A DNA stretch of 64,000 nt from Acanthococcus lagerstroemiae (GCA_031841125.1 CM063106.1:16554001-16618000); one strand, 5' to 3'; positions 11,252-21,949 are shown, counted from the first letter of the stretch. Numbers and translations are program-made. The notes: generated from the sequence alone by a model not told the origin.

Positions 11252-11393
11252 ACTTTCTAAAATAAAACCAGCAATAAGTCAGCCAAGGATTCATTCAGTG
11301 ACCACTTTTTTCAGATTTTCCGCTGAAAAATCAGTAAAAATGGTCGGCTATTGGATCAGTAGCTGACTTATCGCTGATTTGAATGTAGAGAAA
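11252..11393. mobile_element. MITE, GGGCTCTCTAAATTTG family, copy 2
   Basis: About 142 bp with inverted arms sharing CAGCAATAAGTCAGCC on the left and GACTTATCGCTGATTTGAATGTAGAG on the right. The outer ends are more diverged than in copy 1. It lies about 100 bp from copy 1, so the family inserted twice close together. Confidence 0.65.
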
Positions 11394-12105
11394 AAATAGT
11401 TCTGACCCATAGCCCTGTAATACACTGTTCGAGTTAGAAACGATTTCTGTGTGTCGCGACCACATGCGGTATTTATCGGTTTTAGAAATGTCAAACTGCC
11501 ATTAAAAGCAATTTTTGACCATGTTTTGCCAATAATTAGCACTGACATAAATAAACACCAAAGGAATATCGCGATTGCACTGGTGCCTTATCTTCTGCAA
11601 TTTATCGTACCTACGTTTTGTTTTTAAATAATGGACTCGTCATCGAACCGAATACCTACATACTTACATATGTGCTGATAAGTGGTTGGTTACATTTTAC
11701 GGAAAGCGTCTCAAAAAAAGAAAGAAAGAAAAAAGCAGGAAAACCTTCCTGACTTTGAAAAAAAGAAAAGTGGGATAGGTTGGATTCGAAAATATCTACA
11801 GTTATGGATAATGAAGAAGAGTGGAAAGACCTGCCACACTTGCGACTTGTCTTCTTTATCAGGCAAATAAGACATTTGGGATTGAATTGGGACTCTCTGT
11901 TTTACTGAAGGAGCAAACCAAATTACCAGGGGTAGTGCTGAAATTTGCTTCCCTTTGGTTACGACTCTGCGAGTTGCACTCATTGATATGTTTAACTATG
12001 ACGAACAAAAATACTTTCACGATGTAGGTGGGAGTAGAATGAAATTGCGGTCAAGATGGATGTTGCTTATTCTGACAAAATTTCCATCTGTAGGTATACT
12101 TCACT
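11394..12105. other. Non-coding DNA
   Basis: No recognised gene. Overlapping ORFs of 60-90 codons on both strands around 11.68-12.0 kb are low-complexity, with Lys-rich codons opposite Phe-rich ones. Confidence 0.4.
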
Positions 12106-12535
12106 CATGCCAAGTCAAATTTACTGCACAACTCAATGTACGCCAGACTTGCTGCACACCACAACTGTTGGGCAGTAAGTCAAACATAGTGTACAACTTA
12201 TTTAATGTAATGCTAAGCTGGTTGTATACCTGTGCAGCAAGTCACACTTGCTGCACAATTTACGTGATCCGCGTCTTACTTGCTGCACACCTGTCAATTT
12301 TTATGCATCAAGTTAAACATGCTGCACAACTTACTTAATGCGCACTAAATGTGCTGCACATCTTGATCATTACACAGCGAGTCAGATTTGCTACACAGTT
12401 TACTCAATTTGCGCCAAACTTGCTGCACACCTCGATTTTCATGCATCAAAGAGGAAATTTGCTGCTTAACTTGCTTGATGTGCGCTTAATTTACTGCATG
12501 GCTCAAACGATGGGCATCAAATCAAGTTCATAGAG
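12106..12535. repeat. TTGCTGCACA minisatellite, left part
   Basis: At least ten degenerate repeats contain CTTGCTGCACA or a close variant, spaced about 29-39 bp apart, with a linker like ACTTACTTAATGCGC. The longer ORFs here (12351-12533 and the part of 11955-12338 that lies in the tract) are by-products of the repetition, with recurrent HT.CC and CCT motifs. Confidence 0.7.
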
Positions 12536-12682
12536 CCTCGTCCGGACCTGGGGCTAGAAATAAAAAAGGCCCCTCTCCTCATAACAAATTTTAGCGATGG
12601 AAATTTTCTCTGAGACGTTGAATACAAATTGTATCTCCATATTCCGTGATTGAGCGCAGGTGCAACAAAGCAGTGCATATTA

Positions 12683-13341
12683 GGATGTCCGTTATTTTAC
12701 AAGTTTTCGCCAAAATTAATTAGGGTCGCCCTGAAATTCGTTCCCATGGACCTAGAGACTCGCCATAAAAAAATTGAGCTCAATCTGAGGTCATTAACCC
12801 ATGCCGCTTTGACCTTGAAGTTATGTGTAAAACTGAGATTTTACAAAAAAAAAAAAAAACACGAATATCTCGGAACATATGAACATTAGGACTGAAATGC
12901 ATATAACATAAAATGTTCCCTGTTAAATTTCCTATAAAAAAGACTTCGTACAACTTTTCTCTAAAACGCATATTTACCGAGATAATCGCAATAATGTGTG
13001 AAAGTTTCAAGGAACGTGGATTTTGCTATTCTTTCTTTCATAACCGATCTTCACTCGCTAAATTGTAGTTACCTAAAAAAATATTCACTTTAGGACCAAA
13101 ATGCAGATAACATAAAATGTTCCTCGTTAAATTTTCTTTAAAAGATATTTCATATGACTTTTCTTTAGAACACATATTATTTATCGAGATAATCGCAAAA
13201 CTGCGTGGAATTTTCGAAAAACATAGTTTTTTGAAATTATTTTACAGCTGAAATATCTATTAATGTCGGGTAATGCATACTACAGTACAACTTCAGTCTC
13301 TGTCTACTGGGGCAAGCGCTCCAGTTTGCCTTCCCCCACTT
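12683..13341 (-). repeat. Long dispersed repeat, inverted copy (left arm)
   Basis: About 660 bp that matches, in reverse orientation, the segment at about 14299-14957. Shared blocks include CCNTGGACCTAGAGACTCGCCAT, the ATTTAACGAGGAAC region and AATGTCGGGTAA...ACTTCAGTCTCTGTCTNCTGGGGCAAG. Within the arm, a unit of about 185 bp (TTAAATTTC...GAGATAATCGC) occurs twice in tandem. Outward of the clear match the ends are G/C-rich in both copies. The outermost parts (12538-12682 and 14958-15065) are only weakly similar. The ORFs at 12650-12889 and 14737-14919 are equivalent shadows of the two arms. Confidence 0.8.
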
Positions 13342-13343
13342 GG

Positions 13344-13615
13344 CAGGGGTTCTCAAACTTCATATACTCGAGGACCCCCATAATTATTTATGTAGTCAAT
13401 GCGGACCCCTTTTTTTTCACGTGACTCATAGCCGCAAGGTAGCCACCCATCGAAAACAATATTGCCCTGCTCATAGGCATGGATTGAGCTAGCCATGTAC
13501 ACATTTCATAATACAAACCAAAACTGTTATTTTCAGAAATAGGCGTTCTTGGTGCGAGTGATAAAAAAAAATTAGATTGGAATATTTTTCGCGGACCCCA
13601 CTTTGAGAAACTCTG
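13344..13615. mobile_element. hAT-type MITE (CAGGGGTTCTCAAACTT ends)
   Basis: About 272 bp running from CAGGGGTTCTCAAACTT to CACTTTGAGAAACTCTG, with inner inverted GCGGACCCC blocks. The CAGNGGTTCTCAAA end is typical of hAT non-autonomous elements. No matching 8-bp duplication is found: the left flank is CCACTTGG and the right flank is CGTATATG. It starts exactly where the left arm of the long repeat stops, so one boundary has probably been rearranged. Confidence 0.7.
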
Positions 13616-13833
13616 CGTATATGTATATCGACAGTAGTCGACATTGCACATAAGATATAACATTGTGCTGTTATAAAGGAACCGTCACATGTTCTCAAAA
13701 TTAACTGTCATTTCCTATGGGCAAATCGCTGATGTTTTCTATTTTTGATTGTAATCATCTGAAGTCCACCATACTAAATCTTCAACGGAATCTTAGGATG
13801 CACAAGACTCAATAAAAACATTGGAATTAGTTT

Positions 13834-14129
13834 TGGCTCATGGATGCCTTGTTAACGTTTCAATTTTAGGCTCTTCCGCAAATTTCTCATCACTAGGTCA
13901 GACCAACAGTCCTACCTTTTGCAAATACAAGCTCTTGACAATCGTAAACACTTCTGCATGTGTTCATCTTCACCCCGTGAACGATGAGCTGAAGAAAAAC
14001 ATGTGCAGAGGTGTTTACAATGGTTGAAAGCTTGTATTTGAAAGAGGTAGGACTGTTGGTCTGACCCTAGTGATGAAAAATTTGCGGAAGAGCCTAAAAT
14101 TGAAACGTTAACTAGGTATCCATGAGCCA
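13834..14129. repeat. Hairpin with arms of about 140 bp
   Basis: The left arm 13834-13974 (starting TGGCTCATGGATGCC) and right arm 13989-14129 are reverse complements with a few mismatches, separated by about 14 bp around CCCGTGAACGATG. Matching ORFs appear on the two strands as a result. The arms share no sequence with the surrounding long-repeat arms, so this is a second, nested palindrome. Confidence 0.85.
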
Positions 14130-14286
14130 TTAACCGGGAAGATTGGCGTCTTCCAGGAGGTCTGATCATTGCTTACTGTCATCACGCGTAGCGGTTTTCC
14201 GGCATTCCACTCCGAGTATTGTTGGGCACTAGTGCAATCTGTACAAAGGTCGACTGTACCATAATCCGAGGTCTCTTAACATAATG

Positions 14287-15065
14287 TCATGTGCGTAGCC
14301 AGGTGGAGGGAGGCAAACCGGGGCACTTGCCCCAGCAGACAGAGACTGAAGTTATATTGTAGTATGTGTTACCCGACATTAATAGATATTTCAGCTGTAA
14401 AATAATTTAAAAAAAAAAAAAAACTATGATTTTTCGAAAATACCACGCATTTTTTGCGATTATCTCGATAAATATGTTTTTTAAAGAAAAGTTGAATAGT
14501 ATCTTTTTTACAGAAAATTTAACGAGGAACAATTTATGTTATTCACATTTTGGTCCTAAAGTGAATATTTTTTTAGATAATTACAATTTAGCGAGTAAAA
14601 ATCAGTTATGAAAGAAAAAATAGCTAAAATCCATGTTCTTTGAAACTTTCACATATTATTGCGATGGTAAATATGCGTTTTAGAGAAAAGTTGTATGAGA
14701 TTTTTTCATAGGAGATTTAACAGGAAACATTTCATGTTATACGCATTTTGGTCCTGAAGTTGATACGTTCCGAGATTTTCGCGGTTTTTTGTAAAATCTC
14801 AGTATTACACATAATTTCAGGGTCAAAGCAGCACAGGTTAATGATCTCAGATTGAGATCAAATTTTTTATGGCGAGTTTCTAGGTCCATTGGAACAAATT
14901 TCAGCGCGACCCTAATCAATTGACAAAAACTTGTAAGATAAGGGACACCCTAGCGTATAATATACATAGTATTTCCTATTTTTTCTGATATTTTTTCCTC
15001 TCTGCCGGGCCCCTAGTTTTCCCGGGCCCGGGGACAAAATACCCACTTGCCCCCCTCTCTTCAGG
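14287..15065 (+). repeat. Long dispersed repeat, direct copy (right arm)
   Basis: Mirror-image partner of the segment at 12683-13341. It begins GTGCGTAGCCAGGTGGAGGGAGGCAAACC, close to the GGCGTAGCCA ends of hAT-type MITEs elsewhere in the window, and ends in C-rich sequence near CCCGGGCCCGGGG. It carries the same tandem internal unit as the left copy. No coding potential. Confidence 0.75.
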
Positions 15066-15715
15066 CCTGCATTAAATCAAACTTGCTGTACGTTTAATGC
15101 TGAGCAAATATAACCTACGTTTTAGAATGACCGGATCGCGGCCCAGTAGCACTATACTTCATGTCAAACTTTATTTGGTGGAGCGCATCGCGATGCACAC
15201 AAGCCAGATTGACTCCCCAGGCATTGCACCCCTGACCCTGGTAACATGTTAAGGCTGGCCAGGGTTTCCATTTCGCATTTCCTTGTTTTGGATTCGCGCT
15301 ATCCTGCCAGGACCGCTATGGGACACCAACGCTCATCCAGCATTAATCTAGAATTCAGGTGACCCACAGCCTTCCTTCACCCCTCACCTCCTTGTTTTGG
15401 TACATGTGGCGACGCAACAAGGTAAATCATGTCGAACGTACTGCACCACTTATTTATTGTAGAACTGTAGATCAGACTTACTGTGATTCTAGTCAAACTT
15501 GCTGTAATACTCTGGTAAAAAGTCGATGTTATGCCACAAACCTGTTATACAACAAATCTACTTGCTTTGCATTCAACTCACTGCAATTATAACCAGAACT
15601 GCATAGAATGGCGTTTGAGTTACAAGCGTTATAAAACACACAGAAATTTACCGAGGAGCAAGTAAGTCGTGCAACAAGTTTGACACGGAGCAAAAGCATA
15701 ATATATAACTAGCTT
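15066..15715. repeat. TTGCTGCACA minisatellite, right part (degenerate)
   Basis: Scattered AAACTTGCTGTA and AGACTTACTGTG units continue the minisatellite seen at 12106-12535, now more diverged and widely spaced. This suggests that the 12.54-15.07 kb block inserted into, or expanded within, a single minisatellite. Confidence 0.5.
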
Positions 15716-16435
15716 GGACATAAAACCCCGAGTGCCATGTCTACGGCCCGTATGTCTAACCTTTTGGCTCTTCCAAGTTGACCGAGTACATGATTATGAC
15801 TGTTCAAGTCAGACAGGGTCAGCAACTGTCACAGTGCCAGTGCTGCGCCTGTTGCGAGTGTTGACATACTTCAGGAATTTCTTATTGGGTGGTTGTTTTC
15901 TTCTTCAGATGCCGTATATCCGCTGCCGGACATTAGGCGGATCGTGGTTTCTCACGCACGACTTCCCTGGATAGGTTAGTCGGGGTGTTTGCCATTGCTT
16001 TTCCCACGGTCTACGCCGAAGGATATGCTGAGGCAGCTCGCTTACTAGCCACAGATAGAAGAGGAAGATCCGTTGCAACTTAACACTGAAGAAGACGAAT
16101 AAGACGCCGTAGATTCGCCGTCGAGAAAAGGCGAAGGGAGAAATGGGGGGTAGAAGGGCTGTCTACCTAAAAGCGTTTCCCGCTATGACGCAGGCCCAAT
16201 CGGGATAGTTCCAGGGTATGGGGTGCGGTGTTCCGGGGCCAATTTGGCACGCTATATGCTCCACCATTATCGTATAGCCACGTGTTACACAACGTTGAGT
16301 AAGATTTCTACGTCGTGCACACGTACTATACCAGATCTTTTTGGTCTGATGGTAACACGCCCTGCGATTGTAATACCTTGTTCATTCGAACTGGCGGATG
16401 CGCTAACTTTCTACCTCGATTGATACTGTAGTCGC
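15716..16435. other. Unclassified GC-richer sequence
   Basis: More GC-rich than its neighbours, with phrases such as CGGACATTAGGCGGATCGTGG and GGTTAGTCGGGGTGTTTGCC that look repeat-derived. The ORFs of 66-86 codons match nothing I recognise. It may be a retroelement fragment. Confidence 0.35.
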
Positions 16436-16439
16436 TCTG

Positions 16440-16558
16440 TTCGTCAGAATTTTAGTGGGGATATTCTAATATCACTAGTTGTCGGCATTGGTGGGACTCA
16501 AACTCGAGACGCAAGGATTGTGAAGTAGGCACGTTACCCCTCAGTCACGAAGCGACCC
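16440..16558 (-). mobile_element. tRNA-derived SINE fragment
   Basis: On the minus strand the sequence begins GGGTCGCTTCGTGACTGAGG, has an A-box-like TGACTGAGGGG, and carries a B-box-like GAGTTTGAGTCC (complement at 16494-16505) about 45 bp further on, followed by a non-tRNA body. The fold and spacing are those of a tRNA-derived SINE head, not of a working tRNA. It abuts the LTR at 16559. Confidence 0.6.
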
Positions 16559-16964
16559 TGTCGTTACTTTGACAATAATTAATATCGCTATCCATCCATA
16601 AAGGATTGTATAGATTACCTGCGATGAGATATTTAGTTTAACACGAGGGGCTAATGAAAAGATGCGACCATCGAGCCCAAAGATCGTTTTTTCACTAACA
16701 ACTATACAACATCAGACTATACACAGAATTTACATTTTGCCGATTGAAATGATCACTACGGAGAGAGAGAGCGAGGGTGAACAAAAGGCAGTTCACGCTC
16801 TTAGTCCTCTAAGCGAGGGGTGAAGGAGTCCGGGTCGCGAGAAAGAAGCCGAGAAAGGTAGCTGAAACAGGTTCAGCGCGAAAAGAAAGATTTCGTTTAA
16901 TTTCGAAAGGTCAATACATCCCTCGCTTTGGCGAAAACGGTCAGCAAGCCGAATCGCCACATCA
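16559..16964 (-). mobile_element. Ty3-like LTR (3' end of a minus-strand element)
   Basis: On the minus strand a polypurine tract CTAGGGGGAGAG (complement at 16965-16976) is followed by a segment starting TGATGTGGCG, or TGTGGCG three bases later, and ending AACGACA at 16559. This gives about 405 bp with TG...CA ends. Upstream of the tract on the same strand lies a Pol-like tail (17184-17483), the order expected at the 3' end of a Ty3-like retrotransposon. The 5' LTR and most of pol are missing, so no TSD can be tested. Confidence 0.5.
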
Positions 16965-17183
16965 CTCTCCCCCTAGTGTCAACGACATAAAAAAGAGTAA
17001 AAAAGAACAAGGCTACATACAAGAATTGAAACGTGGCAATAAAAAAGACATTGAAGAAACTAAACTATACTATATAAACAATATATGTTATACAAATCGG
17101 CGAAAATACACGAACTAAAGAGTACATGGTACAACAGCAGTGAATAGTAAAGATAGGTGAAAAATCAAATGCTGGAAGAAAGC

Positions 17184-17483
17184 CTAGTGAGAATAGAGAA
17201 TATAAGAAAACGGCGAAGATTTGAAAATTATTACATCTAGTCTCAAGAATACTGTACAAAAATGGTACAGTCTTACAACTCTGCAGTCTGCAGTGAAGTG
17301 AACCTTGCGCTTGCCTGTCATGGAACGTGTGATACGTGGTTCTATCTCTGACTTCGCCGATCTATTGTGGAGCTCTGTTGGTGTGTCTCCGAGTTCATCT
17401 CCTAGTTCGTAGGCTGATTTGACTCGGTAGCCGTTGTGTTTCGGGGGTAAAAAATTCTCCAGGAAGGTGGAGATCAGTTCCAT
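17184..17483 (-). pseudogene. C-terminal tail of a Ty3-like Pol (remnant)
   Basis: The 99-codon minus-strand ORF contains an acidic, Thr/Pro-containing linker followed by PRITRSMTGKRKVHF at about codons 49-63. This resembles the basic TRSGR-KVHF end seen in many Ty3-like Pol proteins. The protein after that motif is probably read-through. Everything upstream (integrase, RNase H, RT) is absent beyond about 17.5 kb. The assignment rests on this short motif plus the adjoining polypurine tract and LTR. Confidence 0.4.
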
Positions 17484-17577
17484 AAGTTAGTTGAGCGGGA
17501 GAAACTCCTCGACCATGAATGTTTTTCATTCAGACTGGGCAAACAACAACACCAACAACACCGGAACTAAACCTAAC

Positions 17578-17901
17578 TGATAAGCAAATGGTAATTGTTA
17601 CTTTGACTCCCATAAGAAAAACACACTGAGCAAAGATCATTATGTTAGTACTTGAGAATAAGAAATTTTTTAGCAATCAAAGGTATACATTTTTAATACA
17701 GAAGGTATTTAGCATGTGCTAATAATTAACTTCTGGTTACTAACAAATTTCTTATTCTCAAGTAGTAACATAATGATCTTTGCTCCGTGTATTGTCCTTA
17801 TGGGAGTCAACACGTTCGTTGGCCAAAAGTTGGTTAGTTTTGTTAACAATAACTAAGAACTGTTACTCACTGCGTGACGTCAAATCACCATTCGCTTATC
17901 A
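17578..17901. mobile_element. Foldback MITE (TGATAAGCAAATGG ends)
   Basis: About 324 bp. The outer ends TGATAAGCAAATGG and CCATTCGCTTATCA are inverted. An inner pair of about 70 bp, starting TTTGACTCCCATAAG at 17602 and ending near CTTATGGGAGTCAA at 17808, is also inverted around a loop of about 65 bp. The right side has about 75 bp of extra sequence between the two inverted blocks. No ORF. Confidence 0.7.
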
Positions 17902-18106
17902 AAAAATACCTATTCGACGCTAGCGCTTCTACAATCTGCACAGTCCCAATTGTGTGTCCTTATTGCAATCATTTAGTTTCACGTGGTTCAGTCGTTGGTT
18001 GTTATTGTTCAAGTCTGTGTTCAGCCGAGATTTTTTCGGGTTTATAGTTTCGGTGTTCTTTATACTAATTTAAAAAAAAAAAATCTTCTCTCCAAGTGTC
18101 GCATGT

Positions 18107-18475
18107 GTGCAGTTATAACTATAGCACTTCATCCTAAAAAATGTTTCTTCTGTGATTTGTTTATTGCCAAGAATGAAATTGTGACTGTGGGTGAGAAAGA
18201 TCTACAAGGTATAATTTCTGCCAGCAAAGAAAGAAATGATAACAAATGGGTGTTGCTGAAAAATGAGAATAATATTACTGCACATGAAACCTGTCAAAAG
18301 AATTATATTAGACGTTCGATTGTGTGCGTGTGTGAAAGGTTGTTCAGCAGCATGTGGTTGCAGAAAAGTTGGAATTTTCTGCAGCCATATGTGTGTCTGC
18401 AAAGGGTATGGGTGTATGAATTCGTGTGAGAGTACAGTTTCAGACGATTCAGACACTGAAGATATATTTGTATAA
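18107..18475 (+). pseudogene. Cys-rich TE-type gene remnant with internal deletion
   Basis: Two coding pieces lie in adjacent frames. The first (about 18107-18318, inside the ORF 17983-18429) reads KKCFFCDLFIAKNEIVTVGEKD, then KERNDNKW and TAHETCQKNYIRR, a C-x2-C...H-x4-C zinc-finger-like head. The second (about 18320-18475, frame +2) reads GCSAACGCRKVGIFCSHMC followed by an acidic tail DDSDTEDIFV and TAA. In the multicopy insect proteins that I associate with this wording, a long middle region separates head and tail; here it is missing and the junction is out of frame. Function is unknown; it is probably carried by a DNA transposon. Confidence 0.55.
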
Positions 18476-18689
18476 TAATTTTTTCCCCTTTTCTGTGCTA
18501 AATTTTGTACATGATACACATTTTTTACAACATTATCACTTTATATCTCCCCTCTCTACTTATACCACATTGTAAATACTAATTATATCTTTCTATTACC
18601 GCCAGCATGCATTTCAATATTGTTATTATTTCGCTGACGCGCCTCCTAGTACATTATAATATGAATACTATGAGGTGTTGTCGATTTTG

Positions 18690-18900
18690 GGATATTTCTT
18701 GGTCGATTATCTCGGTTAGTCTCGATCCTAGGACAAAAGTGAAAGAGACCTTTCTTGTAGAAAATTTTATGTTCTTTAATTTAGGTAAAAAGTATTTCGG
18801 CATATAAATCAATATTTGTGGAGCTACGGTCAAAAAGCTGTTTTTTGGTACAGTTTTTCAGCTCTAAGGGGTCGCGCTCACCCCTGGGGCGGGGTTTTTT
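18690..18900. repeat. Possible distant relative of the 12.7-15 kb long repeat
   Basis: Phrases GATTATCTCGG, TTTCTTGTAGAAAATTTTATGTT and GATCCTAGGACAAAAGTGAA match the style and order of the long repeat arms (GATTATCTCGATAA, ACAGAAAATTTAACG, GGTCCTAAAGTGAA). Similarity is patchy. Confidence 0.3.
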
Positions 18901-18989
18901 AGTATGTTTGTTAGGGAGTAGTCTTAGAAAATCATAACAAGTTTCAACTCTGCAGCAATTTTTCCATTTTTATTTCCTAAAATTACTGG

Positions 18990-19199
18990 ACAACCCGATT
19001 GACAATTTGGAGAGCACTCACGCAACATATCACAAACCACTACCGTTTTGCGACTTTTGGCCGATCACATTTTTTTGTTGAGTGTTCACCATCTCATCAT
19101 TTTAAGATAGTGTGTGTGAAGTGATCGCTCAGCATTAGTGTGATTACTGAGTGATGTTCACAAATGCACTCACAATTGGCCTCATTGTCAATCGGGTGT
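18990..19199. mobile_element. MITE (ACACCCGATTGACAAT ends)
   Basis: About 210 bp. The left end ACAACCCGATTGACAAT and right end ATTGTCAATCGGGTGT are inverted with one indel; GAGTGC/GCACTC and CACTCA blocks extend the symmetry inward. A 64-codon ORF over the right end is incidental. No clear TSD. Confidence 0.6.
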
Positions 19200-21173
19200 A
19201 CTCCCATCTTGCAGAAATCTCGGTGTGTAAATGGTTGGCCGACATTAGGATTGAAAATCAGACCGTGACTATTCACAAGCCTACACGTATAACTTTAAAT
19301 CCTTATTTCTCACCGAATGGCACGAGGCACGAGTCCACTTTTTGATAGATCTTCAAGTTTCAACGCTCGTTATGTTTGCAACTCCAAGATCCGTTTTCGC
19401 CTGTCAATGCTGCATTCTAAAATGACATTATCCCCCTCCCCCACTCCCCCCAAAAAACATATTCTTAACTTACCAACTTGGTTTTAAACAGAAAATACAT
19501 CGGAGTCCTATATTTATATTTAATTAAACAAGATTAAAATCTATGCAGCACCGTCGTAGATCGCATATGAATCCAAGAAAATATTCTACCTCCGTGTGTT
19601 TGTTCGGGTTGATTTCTGCATAATTAATTTGGTTTTTATTACTTGTTAACAACGTAGGTAGGTACTGGTACCTACATTAAAAGTACCTGTAAGAAGAAAT
19701 AAATAAAGGTCTTCGAGCATACTACACACAGGAATAATTACGTGCTAAAAATGAATCACCTCGACCGCGACTCTTTCGGCCACGCATACATTTTCTCAAT
19801 TTTCGCCACGAACTCGTACGTACATTCCTCAGCACGGTAGCACGAGCTTCGTAATTGTGACGTGCTATTACTGCAAATTATACATCAATGCGCATTCCTT
19901 CTCTATTTCGAATACATATAAATACTCGGGCTATACCGTGTATATGCAGTACTGAGTACCACACATTTGTGTATTCTTATACATACTTTACGGGCACCTC
20001 AGCCTGATAAATCCATTTTCGCCTGCCGAGTACGATAACAGGGCAATACCAGCGCACTCCGGACTTACACGCTATTTTTTGCCGCATATACCTTCCTTTT
20101 TTTCCCTTTTTAACGGCTGGATAGGTGACGCCATGACTTTACATACAGCCCATATAAACTATATGTGTGTACGTTAACTGCGCATATATAATACCTATTC
20201 GTACATCGAACTGAAATTTCACGCTAGCCGATGGGTACACGCGATAAAAAGCGAAAAATTTGTGTTAATTTCTACGTTAAGCGGTTATAACGACGCATTC
20301 CTCGGCGACTTTGAAAGCAACCCTAGTTTTCTATATAATACCTAAACCGCCGCCGCGATGTTAATCGGAGTGTTTTTCTTTAATTTGGCCGAAGTGTTCG
20401 TGCATTTGGAACCCGACAACCTGCGATAATCTAAACACATCGCGGCTAGACCTTATATTAGTCGTAAAGCATCGCACGAGACTTCTATACGCGCAGATGT
20501 GTGCAGCGAGCTATCGACAGCTTTCAAAGATTAGCCGCGGTAAAGAGATCTGCGTGCGCGAAAAAGAACCACAACCGCACAATAGCAAAAGATCGTGACC
20601 GACGGCCTGGAAGACCTTTACAAAAATGACTCTTCAACTCTAACACCTCCGGCGTACAATTGTACTGGACGTTCTTACCTACAGGATTTCGAGAGCATTT
20701 CCGCCGCGACAACCCTGGATGCATTGATTCTTGAATCCCATTAATGCCGGGTCGGTGGATCCGCGTGGGAGACCAACCGTGGTATAGGATGATTGAATGT
20801 GCGACTGAAGATTTCAGAACTGTATCCCAAAGGAGGTACGGATCAGGAACTTCAAACTTCCGTGTTTACCTATGGATCTATACCAGAGCTGCACAACGGA
20901 CTTGGCCCGCCCATGTAGAACTATTCTACGGCCAGGGAAGAAAATATTGGAAAACTAACAATGCTTTGAACTCAGTCCGTAGTATCTCCATTCCAAATTA
21001 TTCTTAAACTTCAATAGGTATAATACTAAGTAAGTAGTTATTAAACTGGAGTCCAGTTTTACATCGGCGAACATGTTCACATTTCCCGATAATAATTTGA
21101 CAGAAGCGGCATTACGAGTAGCTACAGTATGTCCCAGTATAAGGCCTTGTGCTAAGAAATGGGATACTATGTA
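19200..21173. other. Non-coding DNA, partly CpG-rich
   Basis: From about 19.74 to 20.95 kb CpG dinucleotides are frequent (for example CCGCCGCCGCGATG at 20349), unlike the AT-rich DNA either side. No exon with recognisable protein was found. Regulatory DNA of the Iroquois locus is possible but not shown. Confidence 0.4.
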
Positions 21174-21713
21174 CGCGATCTGATAAAAAAATACGTAGAC
21201 TAACGTCATAATACAAAATATACTTTATTCAGAAGTTACATGTCTGGGTTCCCTTCAAAGTGCTCCCCTCCCCCACGCACACACTTATTCCAACGGTGAT
21301 CCCACTTTCGGAAACAGTCCTGGAACGTTTCTTTTGTGATGTTTTCAGCTCTCTCGTCGTATTTGCCCTAATTTCAGGAATCGCCTCAAATCTTATTTTC
21401 AAAGGTCTTTTGAGTTTGGGGAACAAGAATAAATCACAAGGAACGAGGTCAGTTGAAAGGTGGGTGAGGAAAAACAGTGATCGAGTGTTTGGCCAAAAAC
21501 TCATGAGTTCTGAGGGCTGAATGGGCTGGAGCGTTGTCGTGATGAAAAAACCAGTCACGACTCCTCCACATTTCTGGTCTTTTCCGCCGGCGCTTAAGAA
21601 ACTGCATTGTGATCAGCTGATCTGTACGAAGAAGGCGACACCAAGCGGATTTCCCTGGAACCAACTAGGCCCGCGTAATTCAAACAGTCTGCGTATTTTT
21701 TGAACAGACCGCG
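21174..21713 (-). mobile_element. mariner element, internally deleted
   Basis: 540 bp bounded by 28-bp inverted repeats: CGCGATCTGATAAAAAAATA... at 21174-21201 and its imperfect partner at 21686-21713 (on the minus strand CGCGGTCTGTTCAAAAAATA...). At least 24 of 28 positions match, and a TA dinucleotide flanks each side (21172-21173 and 21714-21715), the expected mariner target. The interior encodes on the minus strand only the C-terminal part of a mariner transposase. Intact elements are about 1.3 kb, so more than half is gone. Confidence 0.9.
21229..21664 (-). pseudogene. mariner transposase C-terminal remnant
   Basis: Two overlapping minus-strand frames carry it. The first (21449-21664) has WFFHHDNAPAHSALRTHEFL, which includes the second catalytic Asp (codon near 21538) of the DD34D triad. 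The second (21229-21558) continues with DLVPCDLFLFPKLKRPLK, which holds the third Asp, then RFEAIPEIRANTTRELK and a Cys/Gly-rich end. A frameshift near 21450-21470 separates them. The DNA-binding N-terminus and the first Asp are missing. It cannot encode active transposase. Confidence 0.88.
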
Positions 21714-21949
21714 TACTCTTGAACTTCATGTACACAGTAAATAAGGGTTTTAGGAGCTGCCGAAGTATATGCAACCTCGTTAAGCCTCGCGAGAAGAGAA
21801 AATCATGATAACCCCCAACTAGAAAGTTGCATTTGAATATGAAAATTGAAAATAACTATTGAAAAATACTAATTATTGCGGTTCGACTCTAGAAACTGAA
21901 ACAATAAGAGGCTCTAAATATCATATATTGTATCAAACGACAGTCCTTC

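Noticed and set aside
12106..12535. CRISPR-like array
   Set aside because: The repeats are degenerate, with irregular spacing of 29-39 bp, and the setting is a eukaryotic genome; it is a minisatellite.
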